From Limisphaerales bacterium (lineage in GTDB: Bacteria > Verrucomicrobiota > Verrucomicrobiia > Limisphaerales > UBA1100), in assembly GCA_014382585.1 (NCBI GenBank), contig JACNJL010000028.1, forward strand, positions 1-64,000: DNA of 64,000 nucleotides, written 5' to 3'. Shown one piece after another: positions 36,820-44,726 of the stretch. The translations under genes and the position numbers were made by a program. The notes under the pieces are model-generated. The model saw nothing but the letters and a program-made list of their open reading frames with translations. It searched no databases and was not told the origin of the DNA. Position 1 is the first letter of the stretch; every line of letters begins with the position of its first letter.

Positions 36820-38403
36820 ATGAAACGAATTATATTTTTACCGGTCATCTCACTTTGCGTTGGCACCCTATTTAGCCAACCCCTGCTCAATCGGCCGCCA
36901 TCGCTCCCCCCCGCACCTGCTCAACCCACCAGCACCTTCGTTGCCAGCAGCCAGACAGACCAACTGCAACTGATTCGTGGCAACGCGATGCTCGGCAAAT
37001 TTCTTGGCTTTGACCCTGAAAAAGGACTCCAGTGGAATCATCCGGATATTAAACCCGATTTACTCACCATTCCCACAGACCGAATCAGTCGTATTGATTT
37101 TGCCACCAAACCGGTCCCAGCCAACTCCAAATCCCATGATGGAATCATCGAGTTTGCAAATGGAGACCGGCTCATCGGTGATGTTCTGGGAATGGAAGGC
37201 ACCAAACTCCGCATCAACACTTGGTACGCGGGCGAGCTGGCGGTGGACCGCAGCGCTATCAGAACCCTTTCGCCAGGCATCATCGCTGGGTCCTCATTGT
37301 ATTCGGTGCCTGTCTCGGTCAAGGATTGGAAGGAAACGCGCACCGGTTCATTAGGGTGGAAATTCGCCAATGGCGGCTTTGATTCCACGGCGAGCGGCCC
37401 GGTGATCGGCCGCAGCTTCCCCAAAATGCCCGCCAAGGCACGGGTAGAATTCGATCTTGAGTGGAAACGCGGTAGCCCGAGCGTTTACATCGGTTTCATG
37501 ACCGACACCCTCACTTCGTACAGCGGGGGCAATTGCTACAGCATCCGCCTTACCGGCAGTTCAGTTTATATTTATCGGTACGCAAAGGTGAACGGCGGAA
37601 CCCGAAGCCAACGCCTGCAACCCTCCAGCCGAAGTTACAGCTTCGGCAGCGGCCCCAAGAAAGTACGCATAGGCCTTTGCCACGATGCTTCGAAACGGAC
37701 AGTCGCCGTAATCGTCAACGGAAAACTTGTGGGTGAATGGAGAGACACGCTGGCCGGTGCGCCACCCTTAAGTAACGGCCTGAACTTTTCCTCGCGGACC
37801 AGCAACCCGATGCGGATCAGCCGCCTCACCATCAGCCCATGGAGCGGCAACCTACCGGGAACCGGCAACGTCGCCGCCGCGGCCGGCGCAAAAGAAGATT
37901 TTGTCATGTTCGCTAACGACGACAGCATCACCGGGAAACTACAATCCATTGACAAAGAAATAATGAAATTTAAGTCCACCGCCTTTGGCGATGTAAATAT
38001 CCCGCTAACAAAAGTGGGGTCGATCTATTTCGCACGCGATACGATTGTTACTCCTCCAGTCCCTGTGGATTCGGTGCGCGCCACGCTAATGGGCAGTAGC
38101 CGCATCACTGGCATCATCAAGGCGTGGAAAGGCAAACAAGTTACTCTGACTAGTCCCATCTTTGGCGAAGCCACGTTTGATGCGAGCATTTTCCGGCAGG
38201 TGCAATTCAATCTCGGTAAACCTCGAAGCGCATCCACAAACCCAAGCAAACCCAGCATCAGTTTCAACCAGATTCCAGAGGGCGATGTAGATCCGATTGG
38301 AATCGACGCCATCCAACTCAACCGCCGTGAAGTGCCGCCGGATGTCATCAGACGCCTGAAGGAAGTGCAAGGCCTCCAACGCGCCTTTCCGCGCAGGCGA
38401 TAA
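36820..38403 (+). CDS. Secreted LamG-like beta-rich protein, paralogue 2
   Basis: 527 residues with a signal peptide (MKRIIFLPVISLCVGTLFS). The same three-part layout as the preceding gene: IIEFANGDRLIGDVLGMEG with NTWYAGELAV, then WKFANGGFDSTAS through to the LamG-like YIGFMTDTLTSYSGGN, then TSPIFGEATFDASIFRQVQFN. It begins 29 bp after paralogue 1, so the two arose by tandem duplication and are probably co-transcribed. No function is recognised. Confidence 0.75.
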   Translation: MKRIIFLPVISLCVGTLFSQPLLNRPPSLPPAPAQPTSTFVASSQTDQLQLIRGNAMLGKFLGFDPEKGLQWNHPDIKPDLLTIPTDRISRIDFATKPVPANSKSHDGIIEFANGDRLIGDVLGMEGTKLRINTWYAGELAVDRSAIRTLSPGIIAGSSLYSVPVSVKDWKETRTGSLGWKFANGGFDSTASGPVIGRSFPKMPAKARVEFDLEWKRGSPSVYIGFMTDTLTSYSGGNCYSIRLTGSSVYIYRYAKVNGGTRSQRLQPSSRSYSFGSGPKKVRIGLCHDASKRTVAVIVNGKLVGEWRDTLAGAPPLSNGLNFSSRTSNPMRISRLTISPWSGNLPGTGNVAAAAGAKEDFVMFANDDSITGKLQSIDKEIMKFKSTAFGDVNIPLTKVGSIYFARDTIVTPPVPVDSVRATLMGSSRITGIIKAWKGKQVTLTSPIFGEATFDASIFRQVQFNLGKPRSASTNPSKPSISFNQIPEGDVDPIGIDAIQLNRREVPPDVIRRLKEVQGLQRAFPRRR

Positions 38404-38493
38404 TTCCATTGATGGGTCTCCACCCCTGCCCGAATTAATCCCTGACGTCGATCGCTTCCCTCTCCCGCTTCTATTTGCTAGACTGTCTTCAGC

Positions 38494-40011
38494 ATGGCAT
38501 TTGATTCGTTTCGTGATTTTGTAAATCGGTTGGAAGCTGAAGGGGAGTTGCGGCGCATTTCCGCGCCCGTGGCCACGGAATTAGAAATCACCGAGGTGGC
38601 CGATCGCGAGATGAAAAGGCCCGGCGGCGGTCAGGCGCTCCTCTTTGAACACCCCACCGTCAATGGCAAGCCAAGCCCCATCCCGCTGGCCATCAATACG
38701 TACGGCAGCGAAAAACGTATGGCGATGGTGCTCGGTCGCGATAGCGTTGAAGATGCCGCCGCCGAACTCAACAAGCTGGTCAAAGCCAAGCCCCCCACCT
38801 CTTTCGGCGAAACATTCAACCTCCTCGGCACCGCCCTGGATCTCCGCCACGCTAAACCAACGAATGTAAAAAGTGGCCCGTGCAAAGAGGTCATTCATAA
38901 ATTTGAGGACTCAGAAGACAGGAGGCAAAATCCCTCAACTCTCAACGCTCAACTTTCAACTCTCCTAAATTTCCCAATTCAACAATGCTGGCCCAAAGAC
39001 GCCGGACGCTTCCTCACCCTTCCCTGCGTTGTCACCCACGACCCTGATACCGGCGATCGCAATCTCGGGATGTATCGCATGCAGGTTTTTGACGACCAAA
39101 CCACTGCCCTCCATTGGCAGTTGCAAAAAGTCGCCGCCCGCCACGGTCGCCGCTATTATGAAAAAGGCGAACGCATGCCCGTCAGTGTTTTCCTTGGCGG
39201 CGATCCCGTTTACGCCTTCTGCGCCAGTGCGCCGTTGCCCGATGGGCTGGATGAATTGCTGCTCGCTGGTTGGCTGCGCAAGAAATCCGTGCCATTGATC
39301 AAATGCGAAACCAACGACCTCAAGGTGCCCGCCGATGCGGATATCGTCCTCGAAGGCTACGTGGACCCCACCGAACCTCTTCGCGACGAAGGCCCCTTTG
39401 GCGATCACACCGGCTACTACACCTTGCCCGAGCCTTACCCCGCCTTTCACCTCACCGCCATCACCCATCGCAAGGATGCCATTTATCCGAGCACCATCGT
39501 TGGCCAACCGCCGATGGAGGATTTCCATCTCGGCGGTGCCAGCGTCCGGCTATTCCTGCCGATTCTAAAAATGAATTTCCCGGAGTTGGTCGACCTTGCC
39601 CTCCCCGCCGAAGGCGTCTTTCACAACCTCGTTTTCGTCAGCATCAAAAAAACCTATCCGATGCAGGCCTATAAAATCATGCACGGCCTTTGGGGCGCGG
39701 GCCAAATGATGTTTGCCAAATACATTATCGTAGTTGATGAAGACGTGAACGTGCACGACACCAGCGAAGTCCTCTTCCGCCTCGGCGCCTGCACCGACCC
39801 CCAACGTGACGCTCTCTTTTCCCGCGGGCCCGCTGACGTCCTTGACCATGCGACTACTGAAATGGCCATCGGCAGCAAATTGGGCCTCGACGCCACGCAT
39901 AAACTTCCCGGCGAATCCGGTTTCCACCGCGAATGGCCACCAATTATCACGATGGACGAGGCCGTGAAGAAAAACGTCGATTCCATTTTGAACAACCAAC
40001 AAAACAAATAA
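38494..40011 (+). CDS. UbiD-family decarboxylase with an in-frame heptad-repeat insertion
   Basis: 505 residues. Typical UbiD N-terminus (RDFVNRLEAEGELRRI, then REMKRPGGGQALLFE). CWPKDAGRFLTLPCVVT, GRYYEKGERMPVSV and IVGQPPMEDFHLGGAS follow; the last holds the conserved Glu of the prFMN-binding family. Between the CKEV and FPIQQCWP segments, where UbiD normally has about ten residues (GDxVDL...), this protein has 25, coded by a CTCAACN heptamer repeat (38934-38961). Members decarboxylate aromatic acids in ubiquinone/menaquinone-type pathways. Confidence 0.85.
   Translation: MAFDSFRDFVNRLEAEGELRRISAPVATELEITEVADREMKRPGGGQALLFEHPTVNGKPSPIPLAINTYGSEKRMAMVLGRDSVEDAAAELNKLVKAKPPTSFGETFNLLGTALDLRHAKPTNVKSGPCKEVIHKFEDSEDRRQNPSTLNAQLSTLLNFPIQQCWPKDAGRFLTLPCVVTHDPDTGDRNLGMYRMQVFDDQTTALHWQLQKVAARHGRRYYEKGERMPVSVFLGGDPVYAFCASAPLPDGLDELLLAGWLRKKSVPLIKCETNDLKVPADADIVLEGYVDPTEPLRDEGPFGDHTGYYTLPEPYPAFHLTAITHRKDAIYPSTIVGQPPMEDFHLGGASVRLFLPILKMNFPELVDLALPAEGVFHNLVFVSIKKTYPMQAYKIMHGLWGAGQMMFAKYIIVVDEDVNVHDTSEVLFRLGACTDPQRDALFSRGPADVLDHATTEMAIGSKLGLDATHKLPGESGFHREWPPIITMDEAVKKNVDSILNNQQNK
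38934..38961 (+). repeat. Heptanucleotide repeat (CTCAACN)x4 inside ubiD-type gene
   Basis: Four direct heptamers: CTCAACT, CTCAACG, CTCAACT and TTCAACT, in the coding strand. They code for an STLNAQLSTL segment. The region (about 38907-38985) is more AT-rich and less codon-like than its surroundings, and replaces the usual short loop of the UbiD family. Confidence 0.6.
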
Positions 40012-40021
40012 ATCCATCCGT

Positions 40022-41356
40022 ATGCGAAAACTACTCATCACCACCCTGTTGTTGTTCACCGCATGGAATTCGCATGCCGCAAAACCCAACATTCTCATTA
40101 TCCTTGTTGACGATCTCGGCTACGGCGACCTCTCCAGCTACGGCGCGACCGACCTCAAATCGCCCGCAATTGATTCGCTGATGGCCGCCGGGATGCGCTT
40201 CGATTCCTTTTACGCAAACTGCCCCGTGTGCAGCCCCACGCGCGCGGCATTGCTCAGTGGCACGTACCCGGATCTTGTTGGCGTGCCGGGCGTCATTCGC
40301 ACGCACCCGGTAAACAACTGGGGTTGGCTCTCACCCAAAGCCGTGTTGCTCCCCAAGCCGCTCAAAACTGCCGGCTATCACACCGCCATCGTCGGCAAAT
40401 GGCATCTTGGCCTTGAATCGCCTAATCGCCCCAATGAACGCGGTTTCGATTATTTCAAGGGGTTCCTCTGTGACATGATTGATGACTATTACAAACACCG
40501 CCGCCACGGCATAAATTATTTCCGCGAAAACGAAAAGGAAATCGACCCGCCCGGTCACGCCACCGATCTCTTCACCGAATGGGCCATTGATTATCTCAAC
40601 CATCAAAAAGGAGGGAAGAAACCCTTCTTCCTCTACCTCGCTTATAACGCACCGCACACGCCCATCCAGCCTCCAGCTGATTGGTTGGCCAAAGTTAAGG
40701 CACGCGAAAAAAACATCACCGACCCACGCGCCAAACTCGTGGCACTCATTGAACACATGGATGATGGCATCGGCAAAGTGGTGGCCGCACTCAAAGCAAA
40801 CGGCCAATACGAAAACACGCTCATCATGTTCAGCAGTGACAACGGCGGCCAGCTCAACGTCGGTGCCCAATGCGGCAACCATCGTGGCGGCAAACAGGAC
40901 ATGTACGAAGGCGGCCTCAAAGTCCCCGCCTGTGCCGTCTGGCCGGGGCGCATCCAACCCGGCTCGCGCAGTCAATTGCCCGCGCTTTCGATGGATCTTT
41001 ATCCCACTGCCTGTGTGGTAGCCGGAGCGAAAGTGCCCGACTATGTTGAAGGCGTAAGCATCCTCCCGACATTCCTTGGCAAACCCCAAACATTGAAACG
41101 TGATATGATTTTTGTACGGCGCGAGGGTGGGCGTTTATATAACGGTCAGGATTATCATGCCTTGCGAAGAGGAGATTGGAAACTGGTCCACAACCGACCC
41201 GACGAACCCCTTCAGCTCTACAATCTTGCCACCGATCCGCTGGAGAAAAATAATTTGGCCGCCACCGAGCCTCAAAAATACAACGAACTTAAAAACACGC
41301 TCCGGGAACATTTTCAGCGTGCCGGTCAAGTGCCTTGGCAAAGGCCGTCCAAGTAA
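40022..41356 (+). CDS. Exported sulfatase (arylsulfatase family)
   Basis: 444 residues with a signal peptide (MRKLLITTLLLFTAWNSHA). The sulfatase domain opens with KPNILIILVDDLGYGDLSSYG, the metal-binding aspartates. The FGly site is CSPTR, C70 in CPVCSPTRAALLSGTY. KWHLGLES and FLYLAYNAPHTPIQ, plus SSDNGGQ near the C-terminal region, are further signatures. A sulfatase-maturing enzyme would convert C70 to formylglycine. It starts 10 bp after the decarboxylase. Target sulfated glycan is unknown. Confidence 0.95.
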   Translation: MRKLLITTLLLFTAWNSHAAKPNILIILVDDLGYGDLSSYGATDLKSPAIDSLMAAGMRFDSFYANCPVCSPTRAALLSGTYPDLVGVPGVIRTHPVNNWGWLSPKAVLLPKPLKTAGYHTAIVGKWHLGLESPNRPNERGFDYFKGFLCDMIDDYYKHRRHGINYFRENEKEIDPPGHATDLFTEWAIDYLNHQKGGKKPFFLYLAYNAPHTPIQPPADWLAKVKAREKNITDPRAKLVALIEHMDDGIGKVVAALKANGQYENTLIMFSSDNGGQLNVGAQCGNHRGGKQDMYEGGLKVPACAVWPGRIQPGSRSQLPALSMDLYPTACVVAGAKVPDYVEGVSILPTFLGKPQTLKRDMIFVRREGGRLYNGQDYHALRRGDWKLVHNRPDEPLQLYNLATDPLEKNNLAATEPQKYNELKNTLREHFQRAGQVPWQRPSK

Positions 41357-41426
41357 GGTAAACTCCCTGTCCGGCTGTTGCGGAAAACCAGCCGACTACG
41401 GGGTGAACGGGCAAAGCAAAACCGCA

Positions 41427-42467
41427 ATGAAATTTTCAACATTTAACGACGCCACCGATGCGGTGAGGCAAATGATTCGCAGTGGCGAAGGCGATTTCAA
41501 TCAATTGGCACTGGCGCTATTTGCACTCCAAAAAGAACACGTACCGGCCTATCGCGACCTCTGCCAAACAAAGCCAGTTACCGCAACCCATTGGAGAGAG
41601 ATCCCGACCGTGCCGACCACCGCGTTTCGGGACTTAGAAATCACCAGCCTTTCTCCCGAAACACGCACAACGGTGTTTCATTCAAGCGGCACCACCGGCG
41701 CAGCCCATAGCCGTCACTGGCACAACGCATTATCGTTGGCCGTTTATGAAACATCATTGCGGATTGGGATTGAAAAATATTTAAGGCCAAAAGATTGCCA
41801 AATCCTGACGCTCACCCCTCCGCCCAATGAGGCGCCGCATTCATCGCTTTCACACATGGCTGCCACGGTGCACCCAAGCGTGATCTTCGGCGGATGCATC
41901 ACGGACACCGGATGGTCCATCAATCACGAGAACACCCAACGCACTTGCAAAAAAGCAATCCAAACCCAAACCCCACTACTGATCATAGGCCCGGCATTTT
42001 CATTTGTGCATTGGCTGGATCAATTGGATTCGCCCATTGCATTGCCCACAGGCTCGCGCGTGATGGAAACAGGCGGATACAAAGGCCGCTCACGGGAACT
42101 ATCAAAAACTGAATTACATGAATTGATTTCCAATAACCTCGGCGTAACCCACAATCACATCGTTTGTGAATACGGAATGTGCGAATTGAGCTCCCAAGCT
42201 TATGATCGAATTGTGGGGGAGCAAACCGCCCGCACCTTCACCTTCCCCGCCTGGGCTCGCTCTCGCGTAATTTCCAGTGAAACAGGATCCGAGGTGGATG
42301 ACGGCAACACCGGATTGCTGCAAGTTTTTGACCTAGCCAACATCCGCTCCGTGCTAGCCATCCAAACCGGTGACATAGCAGTACGTCGCGGCGAAGGATT
42401 TGAACTTATTGGGCGTGCAACTCAATCCGATCCGCGCGGCTGTTCGCTGGCGTTGGCAGAAAGCTAA
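41427..42467 (+). CDS. LuxE-type acyl-protein synthetase
   Basis: 346 residues from the ATG at 41427. AMP-binding motif TTVFHSSGTTGA (about residue 81-92), and ETGGYKGRSRELSKTEL, then VCEYGMCELSSQAYD (about 247-260), match the LuxE acyl-protein synthetase family (PF04443). LuxE activates a fatty acid as acyl-AMP and loads it onto a cysteine of itself. The next gene, 4 bp downstream, is a LuxC-type reductase, which would reduce the acyl group to an aldehyde. No luxA/luxB is present. An upstream in-frame ATG at 41112 is inside the sulfatase gene. Confidence 0.82.
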   Translation: MKFSTFNDATDAVRQMIRSGEGDFNQLALALFALQKEHVPAYRDLCQTKPVTATHWREIPTVPTTAFRDLEITSLSPETRTTVFHSSGTTGAAHSRHWHNALSLAVYETSLRIGIEKYLRPKDCQILTLTPPPNEAPHSSLSHMAATVHPSVIFGGCITDTGWSINHENTQRTCKKAIQTQTPLLIIGPAFSFVHWLDQLDSPIALPTGSRVMETGGYKGRSRELSKTELHELISNNLGVTHNHIVCEYGMCELSSQAYDRIVGEQTARTFTFPAWARSRVISSETGSEVDDGNTGLLQVFDLANIRSVLAIQTGDIAVRRGEGFELIGRATQSDPRGCSLALAES

Positions 42468-42471
42468 CCTG

Positions 42472-43833
42472 ATGGATCTGCCAAACTATTTCATCATCGA
42501 CACCCAACCGGAGGCGCCTCTTTCACCGCAGTTGATCACCGAAGCGTGCCGCCAACTCAAACGCAACCGAATTCAATATTTGCGAGACTTCCCAACCGCG
42601 CACACCATTACATTGCTTGCTCAACTAGCAGAAAACTGGCAGGACGCGCTTTACCCATTCCGTATAAAGGCACTAAAAGCCGGGCAACAATCCACCGGTT
42701 TTTCTCCCGAGAGTTTAGCCCGCGGATTGGATGAATTTTTTGCGCGCATTACCGAAGACAGTTTACACAATCTTGTTACACAGGAACTCGGCGACCCGCG
42801 GCGGCTCGATGCTCCCCTGAGCACCTCCGAAGAACGCTCTGAAAATCGATCCGCCTTTGCCCGCGGTCCGGAGCTGATCGGCCACATCACCGCCGGCAAT
42901 CTCCCCTGCCCTACTTTAATGAGCCTGATCCACGGACTACTGGTTGGCTCGGCACAGTTCGTAAAATGTGCAGAAAACGCGGGCTTTATCCCGCGCCTTT
43001 TTGCTCATTCAATTTACCACACTCACGCCAAGCTCGGCTCATGCATTGAGCTCGCACGTTGGTCAGGCGGGGATGATCCATTAGAAAAAGCGCTCTTCGA
43101 TGAGGCCGATTGCGTGATGGCCGTGGGCCGCGATGAGACACTTGAGGCCATCCGCACGCGCCTCCCCAATGGAAAACAATTTCTCAGCCACGGCCACCGT
43201 GTCAGCTTCGGATACATCCACAAACATTGCCTTTCGCGCGCGATGGCCCGCGAGCTGGCAGCCAATGCGGCGCGCGACGTGGCGGCGTGGAACCAGCTCG
43301 GCTGCCTGTCGCCTCATGTATTTTATGTGGAATGCGATGGAGCGGTTCGGCCGGAACAGTTCGCCGAAATGTTGTCCGAGGCAATTTGCCAACTGGAGCA
43401 AACCGAACCGCGCGGTGCAATCAGCGAAGCCGAAGCAGGTGACATTGCCCATCGACGCTCCTGTTATGAAATCCGTGAAGCCCACACCGGCGATGTGCGC
43501 CAATGGAAAAGTGAAGACACCACGGCATGGACGGTGGTCTTTGAAGAGGAACCTCAATTCTCAGCATCCTGTATGAACCGTTTCGTTCACGTGAAAAGCA
43601 CCTCTGATATTGATGCAACCCTCCGCGCGGCCGAGATGGTTCGCGGACAGGCTTCCACCGTCGGCCTCGCCGCACCCAAAAACGAAGCGGAAGAAATCGT
43701 GATCAAACTCGCTCACTGGGGCGTGACCCGCGTGTGCCCGATCGGCCAAATGCAAAACCCACCCGTTGGCTGGCGTCACGATGGTCGGCCGACATTGGGC
43801 GATTTGGTCACGTGGACTGATTGGGAAATGTAA
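42472..43833 (+). CDS. LuxC-type acyl-CoA reductase
   Basis: 453 residues from the ATG at 42472; a TTG at 42400 overlaps the preceding gene. It belongs to the LuxC acyl-CoA reductase family (PF05893). The nucleophile Cys is C278 in AAWNQLGCLSPHVFYVE, in the position of the LuxC acylated cysteine. LIGHITAGNLPCPTLMSLIHGLLVGSAQ has the family's glycine/asparagine segment. It would take an activated acyl group and NADPH to make a fatty aldehyde. queD follows 4 bp downstream. Confidence 0.85.
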   Translation: MDLPNYFIIDTQPEAPLSPQLITEACRQLKRNRIQYLRDFPTAHTITLLAQLAENWQDALYPFRIKALKAGQQSTGFSPESLARGLDEFFARITEDSLHNLVTQELGDPRRLDAPLSTSEERSENRSAFARGPELIGHITAGNLPCPTLMSLIHGLLVGSAQFVKCAENAGFIPRLFAHSIYHTHAKLGSCIELARWSGGDDPLEKALFDEADCVMAVGRDETLEAIRTRLPNGKQFLSHGHRVSFGYIHKHCLSRAMARELAANAARDVAAWNQLGCLSPHVFYVECDGAVRPEQFAEMLSEAICQLEQTEPRGAISEAEAGDIAHRRSCYEIREAHTGDVRQWKSEDTTAWTVVFEEEPQFSASCMNRFVHVKSTSDIDATLRAAEMVRGQASTVGLAAPKNEAEEIVIKLAHWGVTRVCPIGQMQNPPVGWRHDGRPTLGDLVTWTDWEM

Positions 43834-43837
43834 ATTT

Positions 43838-44200
43838 ATGATTATGGAATTACGAAAAACATTTCAGTTCGAAGCAGCCCACTCGCTGCCCAATCTCCCG
43901 CCAGAACACAAATGCGCCCGGCTGCACGGGCACAGTTTTAAGGTGGAAATCATTGTCACCGGCGAATGCGACCCCAAATTCGGATGGGTAATGGACTACG
44001 CTGACATCAGCGGCGCATTCGATCCAATCTGGAAGCAACTCGACCACTTTCATCTCAATGAAATCAATGGCCTTGAAAACCCAACCAGTGAAAACATCGC
44101 GATATGGATCTGGGACCACCTCAAACCTCGATTGCCGTTACTCACCGGCATCGAAGTAGCAGAAACCTGCAATGCGCGTTGTGTTTATCGTGGCAAATAA
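43838..44200 (+). CDS. queD: 6-carboxy-5,6,7,8-tetrahydropterin synthase (QueD)
   Basis: 120 residues (start MIMELRKTFQFEAAHSLP; an ATG two codons later is equal). Zinc ligands are H in EAAHSLP and the two His in CARLHGHSFKVE; the Cys of KCARLHGHS is the catalytic residue. ENPTSENIA and the Glu of EVAETCNARC complete the PTPS/QueD pattern. It makes carboxytetrahydropterin for queuosine. The lone location next to luxC-like genes has no obvious pathway link. Confidence 0.9.
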   Translation: MIMELRKTFQFEAAHSLPNLPPEHKCARLHGHSFKVEIIVTGECDPKFGWVMDYADISGAFDPIWKQLDHFHLNEINGLENPTSENIAIWIWDHLKPRLPLLTGIEVAETCNARCVYRGK

Positions 44201-44212
44201 TTAAACTCCGTC

Positions 44213-44680
44213 ATGGCCACGCGGTATGCTCACGTAAACATCATCGCCAATGACTGGCGCATGCTAAGTCATTTTTACGAAACGGTGTTCGACTGTGAGC
44301 CGTGGAGCAGCGAACGCGATCATCACGGGCCACATATTGATGCACTCACCGGTATGCCGGGAGCCCGGGTTCAGGGGCGGCATTTGCGTGTGCCCGGGCA
44401 TGGCGAAAATGGCCCCACGATTGAAATTTTTACCTTCGCCGACAATGGCGAAAATTATCCGAAACCCCTCAACCGCCCCGGGTTGGCACACCTCGCTTTT
44501 GAAGTGGATGATGTGGAGGCCACGCGCGCACAAATCAAATCATTGGGAGGAAGGGATTACGGCGAACTCGTCACCATTGACATTCCTGGTGCCGGCCGCC
44601 TCACGTTGCTTTACATGACCGATCCGGAAGGCAACATCGTTGAATTGCAAAAATGGCATCACGACCCAGACTCCGCCTAA
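44213..44680 (+). CDS. VOC (glyoxalase/bleomycin-resistance) family protein
   Basis: 155 residues. VOC fold: RYAHVNIIANDWRMLSHFYET at the start and PGLAHLAFEVDDVEATRAQ, with YMTDPEGNIVELQKW at the end, giving the His/Glu metal-ligand pattern (H7, H about 92, E about 145). It may be a metal-dependent lyase, isomerase or dioxygenase; the substrate is unknown. It starts 12 bp after queD. Confidence 0.85.
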   Translation: MATRYAHVNIIANDWRMLSHFYETVFDCEPWSSERDHHGPHIDALTGMPGARVQGRHLRVPGHGENGPTIEIFTFADNGENYPKPLNRPGLAHLAFEVDDVEATRAQIKSLGGRDYGELVTIDIPGAGRLTLLYMTDPEGNIVELQKWHHDPDSA

Positions 44681-44726
44681 TCCGCATTGCCCCACTGCTG
44701 GTTTTACTGTAAAACCTCCCGACCGA

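Noticed and set aside
41357-41426. Terminator between sulfatase and luxE-like gene
   Set aside because: CGGCTG/CAGCCG stem is present but there is no T-run.
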